From NCBI GenBank assembly GCA_044425705.1, contig JAWXVD010000007.1, positions 1 through 60,244 of the forward strand: a stretch of DNA of 60,244 bases. The letters run 5' to 3'. The translations under genes were made by a program, and so were the position numbers. Of this stretch, positions 25,961 through 36,002 are shown piece after piece; within the stretch, counting starts at the first letter, position 1, and each line of letters starts with the position of its first letter. Under the pieces are notes generated by a model, which was not told the origin of the DNA, searched no databases, and saw nothing but the letters and a program-made list of their open reading frames with translations. Origin of the DNA: JAWXVD01 sp044425705 (GTDB taxonomy: Bacteria > Bacillota > Clostridia > Lachnospirales > Lachnospiraceae).

Positions 25961-27064
25961 ATGCATTATGATTATTTAGTTGTGGGAACAGGATTATTTG
26001 GAGCTGTTTTTGCACATGAAATGAAAAAAATAGGGAAAACTTGTTATTGTATAGATCAGAGGGAGAATATTGCGGGAAATATATATACGAAGGAGATGAA
26101 TGATATTCAAGTTCATTGGTATGGTGCGCATATTTTTCATACTTCTAATAAAGGTACGTGGGATTATATCAATCAATTTGCAAGCTTTAATCATTATGTG
26201 AATTCGCCAGTGGCAATTTACCAAGACGAATTGTATAATATGCCATTTAATATGAATACATTCAGTAAGCTATGGGGGATTAAAACGCCAAAGGAAGCGA
26301 AAGAAAAAATTGCGGAGCAAATCAAAGAACTAGGTATTGTGGATCCTCAGAATTTAGAAGAACAGGCCTTATCATTGGTGGGAACTGATGTATACGAGAA
26401 ATTAGTAAAAGGGTATACACAAAAGCAATGGGGAAGAGCTTGTACAGAGCTGCCAGCATTTATTATTAAAAGGTTACCTCTTCGTTTTACCTATGATAAC
26501 AATTATTTTAATGATCCATATCAAGGAATTCCTATGGGTGGATATACGAAGATTGTTGAAAAAATGCTAGAAGATATACCTGTAGAATTAGGAGTTACTT
26601 ACGAAGAATTTTTAGAAAAAGAAACAGACATTACTTGGGATAAAGTGTTGTATACAGGGATGATTGATGAGTATTTTGGATACCAATTAGGAGAATTAGA
26701 ATATAGAACAGTTACTTTTGAACATGAAGTGATAGAAGAGGAAGAGAATTTCCAAGGAAATGCAGTAGTCAATTACACCCATGGTGATATACCTTACACA
26801 AGAGTTATCGAACATAAACACTTTGAATTTGGAAAACAAAAGGACACTGTTATTTCGAAAGAGTATCCTTCAGCCTGGAAAAAAGGAGATGAACCTTATT
26901 ATCCTGTGAATAATGAGAAGAATAACGCACTTTTTAAAAAGTATCAAGAATTGGCTGACAAAGAAAGCGGTGTAATATTTGGTGGACGTTTGGGGCAATA
27001 TCAATATTATGATATGGATAAAATAATTGAATCTGCCTTGAAAATGGTGGATTTGGAAAAATAA
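25961..27064 (+). CDS. glf: UDP-galactopyranose mutase
   Basis: This 367-residue FAD enzyme converts UDP-galactopyranose to UDP-galactofuranose for cell-surface glycans. The N-terminal dinucleotide-binding motif is VVGTGLFGAVFAHE. Substrate and flavin-site blocks include HWYGAHIFHTSN, KGYTQKQWGR and GGYTKIVEKML. The C-terminal VIFGGRLGQYQYYDMDKII is the conserved flavin-contact segment. Length is normal. No other polysaccharide gene is adjacent; a debranching enzyme follows after a terminator. Confidence 0.97.
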   Translation: MHYDYLVVGTGLFGAVFAHEMKKIGKTCYCIDQRENIAGNIYTKEMNDIQVHWYGAHIFHTSNKGTWDYINQFASFNHYVNSPVAIYQDELYNMPFNMNTFSKLWGIKTPKEAKEKIAEQIKELGIVDPQNLEEQALSLVGTDVYEKLVKGYTQKQWGRACTELPAFIIKRLPLRFTYDNNYFNDPYQGIPMGGYTKIVEKMLEDIPVELGVTYEEFLEKETDITWDKVLYTGMIDEYFGYQLGELEYRTVTFEHEVIEEEENFQGNAVVNYTHGDIPYTRVIEHKHFEFGKQKDTVISKEYPSAWKKGDEPYYPVNNEKNNALFKKYQELADKESGVIFGGRLGQYQYYDMDKIIESALKMVDLEK

Positions 27065-27080
27065 TTTTGTTAGTAAGAAC

Positions 27081-27117
27081 ATCCATTGAAAAATCATGTT
27101 TTTCAATGGATATTTTT
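27081..27117 (+). terminator. glf terminator
   Basis: ATCCATTGAAAAA and TTTTTCAATGGAT pair around TCATG and are followed by ATTTTTCTTT. Confidence 0.85.
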
Positions 27118-27156
27118 CTTTATAGAAATACAATAGAAAGAAATGGGTAATGAAGG

Positions 27157-29265
27157 ATGAAATCACAAATTAAAGATAGATATCAAGGGGATATTAAGTT
27201 GATACCCTTAGATCAGTTGGAAGGATTCGGGATTCGTCCTGGATTTTATAAAATTAACGGAGCAACGTCTGTAGGGGTAGGAGTAAATTTTACCATACAT
27301 TCAAATCAGGCTACTGCTTGTGAATTGTTGCTTTATAAGAATCATGCATTGGAACCCTATGCAATCCTAAAATTTCCAGACCATTATAGAATCGGAAACG
27401 TATACTCTATGATAGTTTTTGGGTTGAAGATTGATGAGTTTCAATATGCCTATCGGTTAGATGGGGAATATAATAAGGAAAAAGGTTTGTTATTTAATAA
27501 AGAAAATATTCTTTTAGATCCTTATGCGAAGGCGGTAGTAGGCCAAAAGAAATGGGGAGAACGCATCGGTAAAAAAGGCCAATATAAAGCCCATGTTGTA
27601 GAAAATGATTTTGATTGGGGGAATTGTAAACAACCCTTGACACCGATGGAAGATTTGGTGATTTATGAAATGCATGTGCGCGGTTTCACCAAAGATATTT
27701 CGTCAGGAGTATTGTATCCAGGTACCTTTGCGGGGATTATGGAAAAAATACCCTATCTAAAGGAGTTGGGGATTACAGCAGTAGAATTAATGCCTATTTT
27801 TGAATTTGATGAAATGGGAGATAATCGTCAGTACGAAGGTAAGGAATTGGTAGACTATTGGGGGTATAATACGGTAAGCTTTTTTGCGCCTAATGCTTCT
27901 TATTGTTCTAGCACAGAATATAATTATGAAGGCAGTGAATTAAAAACCTTAGTGCGTACTTTGAATGAAAATGGAATCGAAGTATTTCTAGATGTGGTAT
28001 TTAATCATACTGCTGAAGGCAATGAAATGGGACCTTGCTTTTCTTTTAAAGGAATTGATAATAATATTTATTATATGTTAACACCTGAAGGATTTTATTA
28101 CAATTTTAGTGGCTGTGGAAATACCTTGAATTGTAATCATCCTATCGTCCAGCAGATGATTCTTGATTGCTTGCGTTATTGGGTAACAGCGTATCGTATT
28201 GATGGATTTCGTTTTGACTTGGCCACGATTTTAGGAAGAAATGAAGATGGCTCTCCTATGGAAAAACCTCCATTGATACAAAGCCTAGCATTTGATCCTA
28301 TTCTTGGAAATGTAAAATTAATTGCAGAAGCTTGGGATGCTGGTGGATTGTATCAAGTAGGTAGTTTTCCATCATGGAAACGTTGGGTAGAATGGAATGG
28401 TAGATATCGAGATGATATGAGAAAGTTTTTGAAGGGCGATGCAGGAATGGCAGCAGTGGCAGCCAGTCGTATTACAGGTTCTAAAGATTTATACGATCCA
28501 GAACGGAGAGGGAACTTTGCATCTGTTAATTTCTTAACTTGTCATGATGGATTTACCTTATATGATTTGTATAGCTATAACCAAAAGCACAATGAGGCAA
28601 ATGGATGGCAGAGCACCGATGGAAGCAATGATAATTATAGTTGGAATTGTGGAGTGGAAGGTGAAACGGAGGATCAAGAAGTAAAGCGTTTACGCCTACG
28701 CATGATCAAAAATGCTTGTGCAGTTTTGATGTGTAGCCGTGGTATACCTATGTTTTTGGCTGGAGACGAGTTTGGAAATACACAGTTTGGAAACAATAAT
28801 GCCTATTGCCAAGACAATATTATTTCATGGCTAGATTGGAATTTGCTAACTAAAAATAAAGAAATTTTTGATTTCTTTAAATATATGATAGGATTCCGTC
28901 ATAAACATCGCAATTTAAGAATTAATACTACAGAATGTTCTATGGATTATTCAGCAATTTCTCAACATGGTCTAACACCATTTCATGGGAATTTTGATAT
29001 GAATCACCATTATGTGGGGGTTATGTATGCAGGTAGAAGAGAAGAGGATGAAACGGTAGATGAAGTGATTTATATTGGAATTCATACTTACTGGGAACCA
29101 CAGACTGTAAAACTTCCTGTGTTAGCAACGGGAATGAAATGGAAGGTTTTGGTCAATACCAGTGTGGAAGATAGCATTATAGAGGATGAACAGCTTGTGG
29201 ATCACACCTTTGTGGCCATGCCTAGAAGTGTGTTTATATTGGAAGGGGTTGTGGTCGAAAAATAG
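27157..29265 (+). CDS. glgX: Glycogen debranching enzyme, GlgX/isoamylase type (GH13)
   Basis: This 702-residue GH13 enzyme hydrolyses alpha-1,6 branches in glycogen or related glucans. An N-terminal CBM48-like domain (about 20-150) is followed by the catalytic barrel, opening with YEMHVRGFTKD. The nucleophile is Asp354 (DGFRFDLAT), the acid/base Glu391 (IAEAWDAGG) and the third acid Asp464 (TCHDGFTLYD). The AGDEFGNTQFGNNNAYCQD segment is typical of GlgX. There is no signal peptide, so it acts in the cytoplasm on stored or imported glucan. It stands alone between terminators. Confidence 0.93.
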   Translation: MKSQIKDRYQGDIKLIPLDQLEGFGIRPGFYKINGATSVGVGVNFTIHSNQATACELLLYKNHALEPYAILKFPDHYRIGNVYSMIVFGLKIDEFQYAYRLDGEYNKEKGLLFNKENILLDPYAKAVVGQKKWGERIGKKGQYKAHVVENDFDWGNCKQPLTPMEDLVIYEMHVRGFTKDISSGVLYPGTFAGIMEKIPYLKELGITAVELMPIFEFDEMGDNRQYEGKELVDYWGYNTVSFFAPNASYCSSTEYNYEGSELKTLVRTLNENGIEVFLDVVFNHTAEGNEMGPCFSFKGIDNNIYYMLTPEGFYYNFSGCGNTLNCNHPIVQQMILDCLRYWVTAYRIDGFRFDLATILGRNEDGSPMEKPPLIQSLAFDPILGNVKLIAEAWDAGGLYQVGSFPSWKRWVEWNGRYRDDMRKFLKGDAGMAAVAASRITGSKDLYDPERRGNFASVNFLTCHDGFTLYDLYSYNQKHNEANGWQSTDGSNDNYSWNCGVEGETEDQEVKRLRLRMIKNACAVLMCSRGIPMFLAGDEFGNTQFGNNNAYCQDNIISWLDWNLLTKNKEIFDFFKYMIGFRHKHRNLRINTTECSMDYSAISQHGLTPFHGNFDMNHHYVGVMYAGRREEDETVDEVIYIGIHTYWEPQTVKLPVLATGMKWKVLVNTSVEDSIIEDEQLVDHTFVAMPRSVFILEGVVVEK

Positions 29266-29344
29266 AAAATTTCAATTGTTTTTTTATAGTTGATTCAGTT
29301 GATTTTTAGAGGTAAGATCTATTAGTATGTAGTTGATAAGAAGT

Positions 29345-29395
29345 AAGAAAAAAATCTTGTGTAGTAAATATAGATTTTTTCTTGCTTTTTTCTTG
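29345..29395 (+). terminator. A/T-rich terminator after glgX
   Basis: AAGAAAAAAATCT can pair with AGATTTTTTCTT around a 14-base loop, followed by GCTTTTTTCTT. The remaining 29396-29628 is AT-rich with no recognised gene. Confidence 0.55.
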
Positions 29396-29628
29396 TGGAT
29401 TCTTAGTTGGTTTTGTATTGAGGGAGCTGATTGAAATATGAAATTATAATATATTTCTAGTTGTTTAAAGTTCTGAAAATATGATAAATTAATTGCGAAT
29501 AATAATAAATTTGTCATATACAATTTGAATAGAAAAATATAAAAGGAAAAAATAAACAAACAAATTGAGTTATGTAAAAATTTTACCCTAATTATATACA
29601 AATAATCAAGGTGGATGATTGTTTGTGG

Positions 29629-29637
29629 TGTTATAAT
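29629..29637 (+). promoter_or_regulatory. Extended -10 promoter of the sugar-uptake locus
   Basis: TGTTATAAT is a perfect extended -10, about 35 bases before the first gene. There is no good -35, which suggests dependence on an activator such as the YesN-like regulator encoded downstream. Confidence 0.55.
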
Positions 29638-29671
29638 TATCGTATCAAATATATAAGGAGGAACGAGTGAT

Positions 29672-30955
29672 ATGAAGAGAAAATTAGCTTTAACAATGAC
29701 ACTTATGATGATTGTTATGTCCGTTGTTGGTTGTGGAGGAACTGATGGAGACACGGTAGCTGATGCTGGAAATGCAGAAACAACTGTGATAGAAGATGCA
29801 ACAACTAATGAATTGGATGATGTGAATGGAGAGAAAACAGTAGTTGAGTTATGGCATTATTGGGGTAATGAATCGCAACAAGAGTTGTTAGATAAATATG
29901 TTGGGGAATTTAACGCGCAATCAGAAACAGTGGAAATTGAATATGCCTATATCCCATATGCTGAGTTTACTCAAAAGGTATTAGTTTCAGCAGCTGGTGG
30001 TAAAGTTCCTGATATTTTGGTTTATGGAAATAATGAAACGGCGATATTAGCAGAGGCGGGAGTACTTGGAGAAATTACAGATATAGTAATGGAAGGGGGA
30101 TATGAGGAAAGATTTGTATCTGGCCTTATGGACTCACATGTATATAATGATGAATATTATGGGTTACCGATATATGGAAATTGTCTTGCACTTTTTTATA
30201 ATAAGGAGTTAATCACTACACCACCTACTACATGGGATGAGTTGATGACAATTGCAGAAGAGGTAACAACAGATGATTGTTATGCATTAGCAATTAGTGC
30301 AGTTGAATCTGAAGAAGGTGTATTTCAATTTTTACCTTGGTTATGGTCAGCAGGAGCTGATTTAGATTCTCTTGATAGTGAAGAAGGAATTGCGTCGTTA
30401 CAGATGTTAAAAGACTTAGTAGATTTAGGTTATATGTCAAAAGAAGTTGTTAGTTGGGCACAGCAAGATGCGCAAGTTGCATTTTCAGCAGGCAGAGCCG
30501 CAATGATGGTAAATGGTCCATGGATGATTCCAGAAATAGAAGCAGCAGCACCGGATTTAGATTATGGCGTAACTGTGTTGCCAGCATTAGATGATGAACA
30601 TGCATCAATTTTAGGTGGTGAAAGCTTTGGAGTGGCTAAAGGTGGACAAGTAGATAAAGCGGCAGAATTCTTTGAATGGATTTATAGTGAAGAAATTTAT
30701 GCTCAATTTGTACAAGATTTAGGTCAATTGCCAGCAGATGAAGAACTGCTAATGGAATCGTTGTATCAAGATGATCCAATTCAAAAAGCTTTTGTAGATA
30801 ATTTATTGGTAGCAAAACCGCGTGCATATGGTCCTGATTACAATGAAATGTCTAAGGCAATTCAAACTGCTTTAACAGCAACATTAACAGGCTCAAAAAC
30901 AGCAGAAGAGGCTTTGGTGGAAGCAGCATCTATTGTTGAACCATTATTACCATAA
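29672..30955 (+). CDS. Sugar ABC transporter binding lipoprotein
   Basis: This 427-residue lipoprotein has a signal peptide ending in the lipobox VVGC (Cys21). It is a family 1 extracellular solute-binding protein: a VVELWHYWGNESQQEL opening, GLPIYGNCLALFYNKEL in the middle and AAMMVNGPWMIPEIEAAAPD near the ligand cleft. The acidic linker after the lipid-modified Cys is usual for surface lipoproteins. AGGAGGAA precedes the ATG. It heads an SBP-permease-permease-SBP-kinase-regulator series with no ATPase gene. Confidence 0.93.
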   Translation: MKRKLALTMTLMMIVMSVVGCGGTDGDTVADAGNAETTVIEDATTNELDDVNGEKTVVELWHYWGNESQQELLDKYVGEFNAQSETVEIEYAYIPYAEFTQKVLVSAAGGKVPDILVYGNNETAILAEAGVLGEITDIVMEGGYEERFVSGLMDSHVYNDEYYGLPIYGNCLALFYNKELITTPPTTWDELMTIAEEVTTDDCYALAISAVESEEGVFQFLPWLWSAGADLDSLDSEEGIASLQMLKDLVDLGYMSKEVVSWAQQDAQVAFSAGRAAMMVNGPWMIPEIEAAAPDLDYGVTVLPALDDEHASILGGESFGVAKGGQVDKAAEFFEWIYSEEIYAQFVQDLGQLPADEELLMESLYQDDPIQKAFVDNLLVAKPRAYGPDYNEMSKAIQTALTATLTGSKTAEEALVEAASIVEPLLP

Positions 30956-30976
30956 AGAATTGTATGTAATTAATAA

Positions 30977-31016
30977 AAATAAAGGTATTCTCAGCAAGAG
31001 AGAATGCCTTTATTTT
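30977..31016 (+). terminator. Intercistronic hairpin after the binding protein
   Basis: AAATAAAGGTATTCTC pairs with GAGAATGCCTTTATTT, followed by TTAC. It sits between binding protein and permease, as at 943-977, and would allow an excess of the binding protein. Confidence 0.75.
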
Positions 31017-31065
31017 ACAATTGGAAAAATTTAAAATTATTGATTTCAGAAAGGTGTGGTGTCGT

Positions 31066-31962
31066 ATGCGGTTTTATAAAAAAATCAATAAACTGGCGGA
31101 TTATTTATTTATAGTTCCAGCATTTATTTTTATGGCGTTATTAATGGTTTACCCAGTATTATATAATTTCAGATTGAGTATTTATGATGTTAATATTTCA
31201 AACTTAATATCGGGTGATGCAGAATTTGTAGGAATTCAAAATTTCAAAAGTGTTTTAGATAATTCAATATTTTGGCAATCATCTATGAATACATTTGTTT
31301 TTATGGTAGGTTGTTTATCATTTCAATTTATTATTGGAATGGCATTAGCACTTTTTTTTAATCAAAAATTTGCGGGAAATAAGTGGATGCGGTCGGTTGT
31401 CTTGGTGGGTTGGATGAATCCTATAATTGTAACAGGTGCTATTTTCAAATGGATTTTTAGTGGTGATTCTGGAATTCTTAACTATGCGCTTACTTCGTTG
31501 GGGTTAATTGCAGAACCAATTAGTTGGTTGATTACACAACCATATGGCTTGGTAAGTATTACATTGACAAATATTTGGATTGGAATTCCGTTTAATATGA
31601 TGATACTATTATCGGGTTTACAAGGTTTACCACAGGATGTATACGAATCGGCAGAAATGGATGGTGCTACAAAAATACAACAATTCTTTAAGATTACTAT
31701 GCCATTACTACAACCGACAATAGCAATTTTGTTAATGATGGGTATTATTTATACATTTAAAGTATTTGATTTAATCTACATTATGACAAAGGGGGGACCA
31801 GCAAGAACATCACAAACATTACCATATTTTTCTTATGAGCTATCGTTTCAAACATATAAGTTTGGAGAAGGTGCTGCTGTATCGGTACTTATTTTTATGT
31901 TTATTATGGTATTTGGCTTTTTCTATTTACGTACAACTAAAAATGAGGGGGATCTTGGATGA
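31066..31962 (+). CDS. Sugar ABC transporter permease, MalF/UgpA type
   Basis: This permease of about 298 residues has six hydrophobic helices and the EAA loop ESAEMDGATKIQQFFKITMP. A TTG at 31021 is in frame, but AAAGGTGTGG at 31050-31059 points to ATG 31066, giving MRFYKKINKLADYLFIVP, the usual start. It overlaps the next permease by 4 bases (ATGA), so the two are translationally coupled. Confidence 0.93.
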   Translation: MRFYKKINKLADYLFIVPAFIFMALLMVYPVLYNFRLSIYDVNISNLISGDAEFVGIQNFKSVLDNSIFWQSSMNTFVFMVGCLSFQFIIGMALALFFNQKFAGNKWMRSVVLVGWMNPIIVTGAIFKWIFSGDSGILNYALTSLGLIAEPISWLITQPYGLVSITLTNIWIGIPFNMMILLSGLQGLPQDVYESAEMDGATKIQQFFKITMPLLQPTIAILLMMGIIYTFKVFDLIYIMTKGGPARTSQTLPYFSYELSFQTYKFGEGAAVSVLIFMFIMVFGFFYLRTTKNEGDLG

Positions 31963-32789
31963 AACAAAAATTAAAAAGCAAAGTCTTATGTGTTGTAGGA
32001 TTGATTATTATTTGTATTTATTTGTTTCCAATTTATTGGATGGTAATATCGTCATTAAAGGATATGAATGAGATATTTGCTTCTAGACCTACACTTTTTC
32101 CGGAAATAATAAGGTTTGAAGCGTATTCATATATATTTTCTGATAGTTTGGGATTCTACAAATATATTGTTAATAGCGTTGTCATTTCCTTTTTTGCTAT
32201 GCTATTGACTATCTTAATAGCAACTCCAGCGGCATATGCATTAGCTAGAAAAAAATTAAGAGGAGCTGGTTTATTTATTCTGTTTATTTTGTTGATACAG
32301 ATGTTTCCGCCTAATATGATGGTATTGCCTATTTTTGCTATTTTTAGTCAAGCAAAATTGACAGATTCGTATATAGGTATTATTCTAGCAAATATGACTA
32401 CAAGTATGCCTTTTATTATTTTAACGTTGCGGACATTCTTTGTAGTTTTACCGAAAGAATTAGAAGATGCTGCTACAGTGGATGGATGTGGTAGATGGGG
32501 AGCCTTTGTAAAAATCATATGTCCTATTTCAAAAACAGGAATAATGACAAGTGCAGCCTTTGCCTTTGTCTTTGCATGGGGAGAGTTCCTATATTCATTG
32601 ACTTTAAATTCTTCAGAAAAATATTGGCCTATTACTATGGGAATGCGTCAACTAGAAGGACAGTATGGAACCATGTGGCCTGAATTGATGGCAGCGGCAA
32701 CGGTCTCTAGTATGCCTGTTATTTTAGTGTTCTTATTGTTACAAAAATATATTGTAAGTGGAGTGACAGCAGGGGCGGTAAAGGGCTAG
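31959..32789 (+). CDS. Sugar ABC transporter permease, MalG/UgpE type
   Basis: This 276-residue partner permease has an EAA loop at EDAATVDGCGRWGAFVKIIC and the family C-terminus QKYIVSGVTAGAVKG. GAGGGGATC precedes the overlapping ATG. It should form the membrane channel with the preceding protein. Confidence 0.93.
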   Translation: MKQKLKSKVLCVVGLIIICIYLFPIYWMVISSLKDMNEIFASRPTLFPEIIRFEAYSYIFSDSLGFYKYIVNSVVISFFAMLLTILIATPAAYALARKKLRGAGLFILFILLIQMFPPNMMVLPIFAIFSQAKLTDSYIGIILANMTTSMPFIILTLRTFFVVLPKELEDAATVDGCGRWGAFVKIICPISKTGIMTSAAFAFVFAWGEFLYSLTLNSSEKYWPITMGMRQLEGQYGTMWPELMAAATVSSMPVILVFLLLQKYIVSGVTAGAVKG

Positions 32790-32842
32790 GATTATTTGTG
32801 CGGAAATAGAAGAGGTATGAGTTGGAAAGATGACGATTATTT

Positions 32843-34201
32843 ATGAATAGAAGAAAAAAAATAGCGATGTGTTTTCTTATTAGCATTATGTTAGTTGGAT
32901 GCACAAAACAAACCCAAATTGAGATGGATGAAAATACAGTAAATACGGATAAAATTATACTGAAATATGTATCTTGGAGCGATGGAAGACAGCGTGAGAT
33001 TGAAGAAACTATTGTTGAAACATATAACGCTAGAAATAAAGAAGTGGAAGTACAATGTGAATTTATTTCAAAAGATAATTATCTAGGACGTTTAAATGTT
33101 TTAATATCAACTAATCAATCACCAGATGTTGGATATTTACCAGAGTATTGTGTTAATGATTGGGGTGAAAATGGAAGATTGCTGCAATTAAATGATGTAG
33201 GAGGAGTTGAAGGATTTTCAAAATATTGTTTTTTTGGATCAGAAGATTCTGTTTGGGGAATTGCACCAGGGTTACAGGTTTTACTTTTGTATTATAATAA
33301 GGATCTTTTTGAAAAATATGATATAGAAACACCACCAACAAATCCGCTAGATCCGTGGAGCTGGGAAGAGTTTGTAGATGTTGCGTTACAATTAACAAGA
33401 GATATAAATGGAAAAATGCCAACAGATGAAGGTTTTTTGTCAGAAGAAATAGAACATTATGGTCTAGTGACACCGAATGATACTATGACACTTACTACAT
33501 TGTTGTACAGTAATGGCGGAAGTATTGCTAGTAAGGATGGATTATCATTAAATTTAAATGGTGAGGAAAGTGTAGAGGTTTTACAAGCTATTTATGATTT
33601 GATGTATGTATATGGAGTGTGTGAAAAGGAAGTAGAAGAAGAAAATGGACTTGAGTGGGTATATCAATTGCAAAACAATGAAGTAGCAATGGCAATAGCA
33701 GGACAATGGCGTTTGTCAGATTTTGCAGTAGGAGGAGACTTTGGATACGAAGTTGGAGTGGCTGCATTACCAGCTTTTGAAATGCCAGTTAATATTATTT
33801 GGGGGTCACCAGTGGTGTCGTTTGCTCAGTGCAAATATCCTCAAGAAGCAAAAGAATTTATAGAATTTTATATTGGTGTAAATTCTTTCTTTGAAAATTA
33901 TTATTATGCCTCACATATGCCCAATAATTTACAGTGGTATACGAATCCCGAATTATTGAAATTATGGGCAGACGATGAGAATCATAGTCAAGAATTTAGA
34001 GAAGTGATTGTACCCACTGTAACAGAGATTATCATACAACCAGAAATTGTAACATTAAGAAACTATGGAATTGTTAACCAGGAAATTATTGTCGGTGAAT
34101 TAGAAAAATTTTGGTTGAATAGAAGTACATTAGATGAAGTATTAAAAGGAATAGAAGAAAAAACACAATCACTATTTGAAGGGGTTTGGGAATATGATTA
34201 A
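32843..34201 (+). CDS. Second sugar-binding lipoprotein of the locus
   Basis: This 452-residue lipoprotein has a short signal ending in MLVGC (lipobox). It is a family 1 binding protein (ILKYVSWSDGRQREIEETIV opening; PGLQVLLLYYNKDLFEKYDI) but differs clearly from the first SBP of the operon. It lies between the permeases and the sensor kinase and overlaps the kinase start by 8 bases. Either it offers a second ligand range, or it feeds ligand occupancy to the neighbouring kinase. Which of these is true cannot be told from sequence. Confidence 0.88.
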   Translation: MNRRKKIAMCFLISIMLVGCTKQTQIEMDENTVNTDKIILKYVSWSDGRQREIEETIVETYNARNKEVEVQCEFISKDNYLGRLNVLISTNQSPDVGYLPEYCVNDWGENGRLLQLNDVGGVEGFSKYCFFGSEDSVWGIAPGLQVLLLYYNKDLFEKYDIETPPTNPLDPWSWEEFVDVALQLTRDINGKMPTDEGFLSEEIEHYGLVTPNDTMTLTTLLYSNGGSIASKDGLSLNLNGEESVEVLQAIYDLMYVYGVCEKEVEEENGLEWVYQLQNNEVAMAIAGQWRLSDFAVGGDFGYEVGVAALPAFEMPVNIIWGSPVVSFAQCKYPQEAKEFIEFYIGVNSFFENYYYASHMPNNLQWYTNPELLKLWADDENHSQEFREVIVPTVTEIIIQPEIVTLRNYGIVNQEIIVGELEKFWLNRSTLDEVLKGIEEKTQSLFEGVWEYD

Positions 34202-35987
34202 AGAACAAATAGATATTGTGAAAGAGTATATACATCGAAATTTAACTGTTCGTTTAAAAATTATGTTATCTATTTTAATTATTTTATCAACTGCTTTAAT
34301 TATTTTTTATATGGTAGTTACTAAACTTTTTTTTGAAGCACAAGAACGAAAAACGTTTGATTATAATACCTATGTAGTCGATAATATTGGGAGTAGTTTA
34401 GATAAATATTTAGATGATGTAGATAGCATGGCATTGTCACTAGCAAATAGTCCTATTATTCAAAATTATTCGATTGAATGTGATAGTATGACAACCTATG
34501 AAAAGGGAATAGCAGAGGGAAATATAGAAAGTATTATTTGTATGCAAGTTTCCTCGAGGCAAGATAGCCAAATTAGTGTTTTTATCGAAAAGAATCAAAG
34601 CAGTTTTTATAATTCCTATTATGATTTGACGCCTCAATATGATTATAGGACGGATGGTTGGTATCAGTATTGTGATTTTGATATAGAAGATAATAAGATT
34701 TTGATATTAGATAATGAGCAGAATTACTTTACAAGAGAATATAGAACTGAAGTGGTAACATATGTATATCCTATACGTAATTTTTATAACTTGTCAGTAA
34801 TTGGATATGTAGTGGTAGATATTGACAAACAGTATTTTGATAATTTTTTTTCAGTGAGCGATATGATTGTTATTAATAATATGTTATTTGATGAATTGGG
34901 TCAGTTAATTCACCAGAGTGGAGATTTGCCTGAAGGATTTAACTTTGATTTGGAAGAAGTTGATATAAATGGTATGATACAAAAAATTGATACAGATAAT
35001 TATTTTATTTTATCAAGAAAATCTGCAGTAAGTGATTGGACATATGTTGGGATAATTAATTATAATGAATTTATAGGTGAAATGAAAGAATTTGATATTA
35101 TATTTTTGGTAATTCTTATTACTTTAATTGTTATTTCAGTTGTTATTTCTTATGTGTTGTCTAGAATTATATCAGAGCCAATACAAACATTGTGTAAATC
35201 TATGAATGAAATATCTAGTAACAATTTTGATGTTTCGATTTCAGAAATATATACTGCTGAAGTAGGAGTTTTGGTGGAACGTTTTAATTATATGGCAATT
35301 CAACTAAAGAGTTATGATTCTAAAATAAAAACATTTGAGACGTTAACTAGCCAAAATCAATTGAAAATGTTACAGCAACAAATTAATCCGCACTTTTTGT
35401 ATAATACTTTACAAATGGTAGTTGGATTGGCAGCAGAACAAGAATTTAAAAAAATTATTCAAACTAGCAATGCATTAGGAGATATGATGCGATATAACTT
35501 GAATATGAAGAAAACGGTTACTCTTAAAGAAGAATTTAATCAGTTGAGGAATTATACAACCATTATTATGCTTCGTCATGAGGGCAGAATTGTAATAAAT
35601 TACCAGTTGATAGCTGAGTGTGAAGAGTATAAACTAAGTAAGTTATTATTACAACCACTAGTAGAAAACAGTATAACTCATGGTTCGAAAGGCAATAGAG
35701 AAGTAACAAGTGTTAATGTAAAAGCGACTTTATCATCTGAACAAATTAATATTTTGGTACAAGATAATGGTGTAGGAATTCCAGAATTGAAATTACAACA
35801 ACTTAAAGAAATGATTGACAGCATAAAAAAAGGGAATTTAGATGTTTTAGATATATCGACGCATATAGGAATATTAAATATATGTCAGAGACTTAGTATT
35901 CAGTATCAGGATAGGTATGAATTTGATATAGAAAGTGAAGAGGGAGAAGGAACGTGTATAAATCTAAAAATTCCTAAAATAGTTTAA
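34194..35987 (+). CDS. YesM-type sensor histidine kinase
   Basis: This 597-residue membrane kinase has a first helix near residues 20-45, a large extracellular sensor domain (about 46-300), a second helix (IIFLVILITLIVISVVISYV), HAMP, and a His_kinase domain with the phosphoacceptor His400 in INPHFLYNTL. The ATPase domain shows LLLQPLVENSITHG (N box) and QDNGVGIP (G1). It overlaps the binding-protein gene and is followed 15 bases later by its response regulator. Such kinases sense an extracellular sugar or its binding protein and control the adjacent uptake genes. An upstream in-frame TTG is less likely as start than ATG 34194 after AAGGGG. Confidence 0.93.
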   Translation: MIKEQIDIVKEYIHRNLTVRLKIMLSILIILSTALIIFYMVVTKLFFEAQERKTFDYNTYVVDNIGSSLDKYLDDVDSMALSLANSPIIQNYSIECDSMTTYEKGIAEGNIESIICMQVSSRQDSQISVFIEKNQSSFYNSYYDLTPQYDYRTDGWYQYCDFDIEDNKILILDNEQNYFTREYRTEVVTYVYPIRNFYNLSVIGYVVVDIDKQYFDNFFSVSDMIVINNMLFDELGQLIHQSGDLPEGFNFDLEEVDINGMIQKIDTDNYFILSRKSAVSDWTYVGIINYNEFIGEMKEFDIIFLVILITLIVISVVISYVLSRIISEPIQTLCKSMNEISSNNFDVSISEIYTAEVGVLVERFNYMAIQLKSYDSKIKTFETLTSQNQLKMLQQQINPHFLYNTLQMVVGLAAEQEFKKIIQTSNALGDMMRYNLNMKKTVTLKEEFNQLRNYTTIIMLRHEGRIVINYQLIAECEEYKLSKLLLQPLVENSITHGSKGNREVTSVNVKATLSSEQINILVQDNGVGIPELKLQQLKEMIDSIKKGNLDVLDISTHIGILNICQRLSIQYQDRYEFDIESEEGEGTCINLKIPKIV

Positions 35988-36002
35988 TCAGGGAGAGTGA
36001 TG

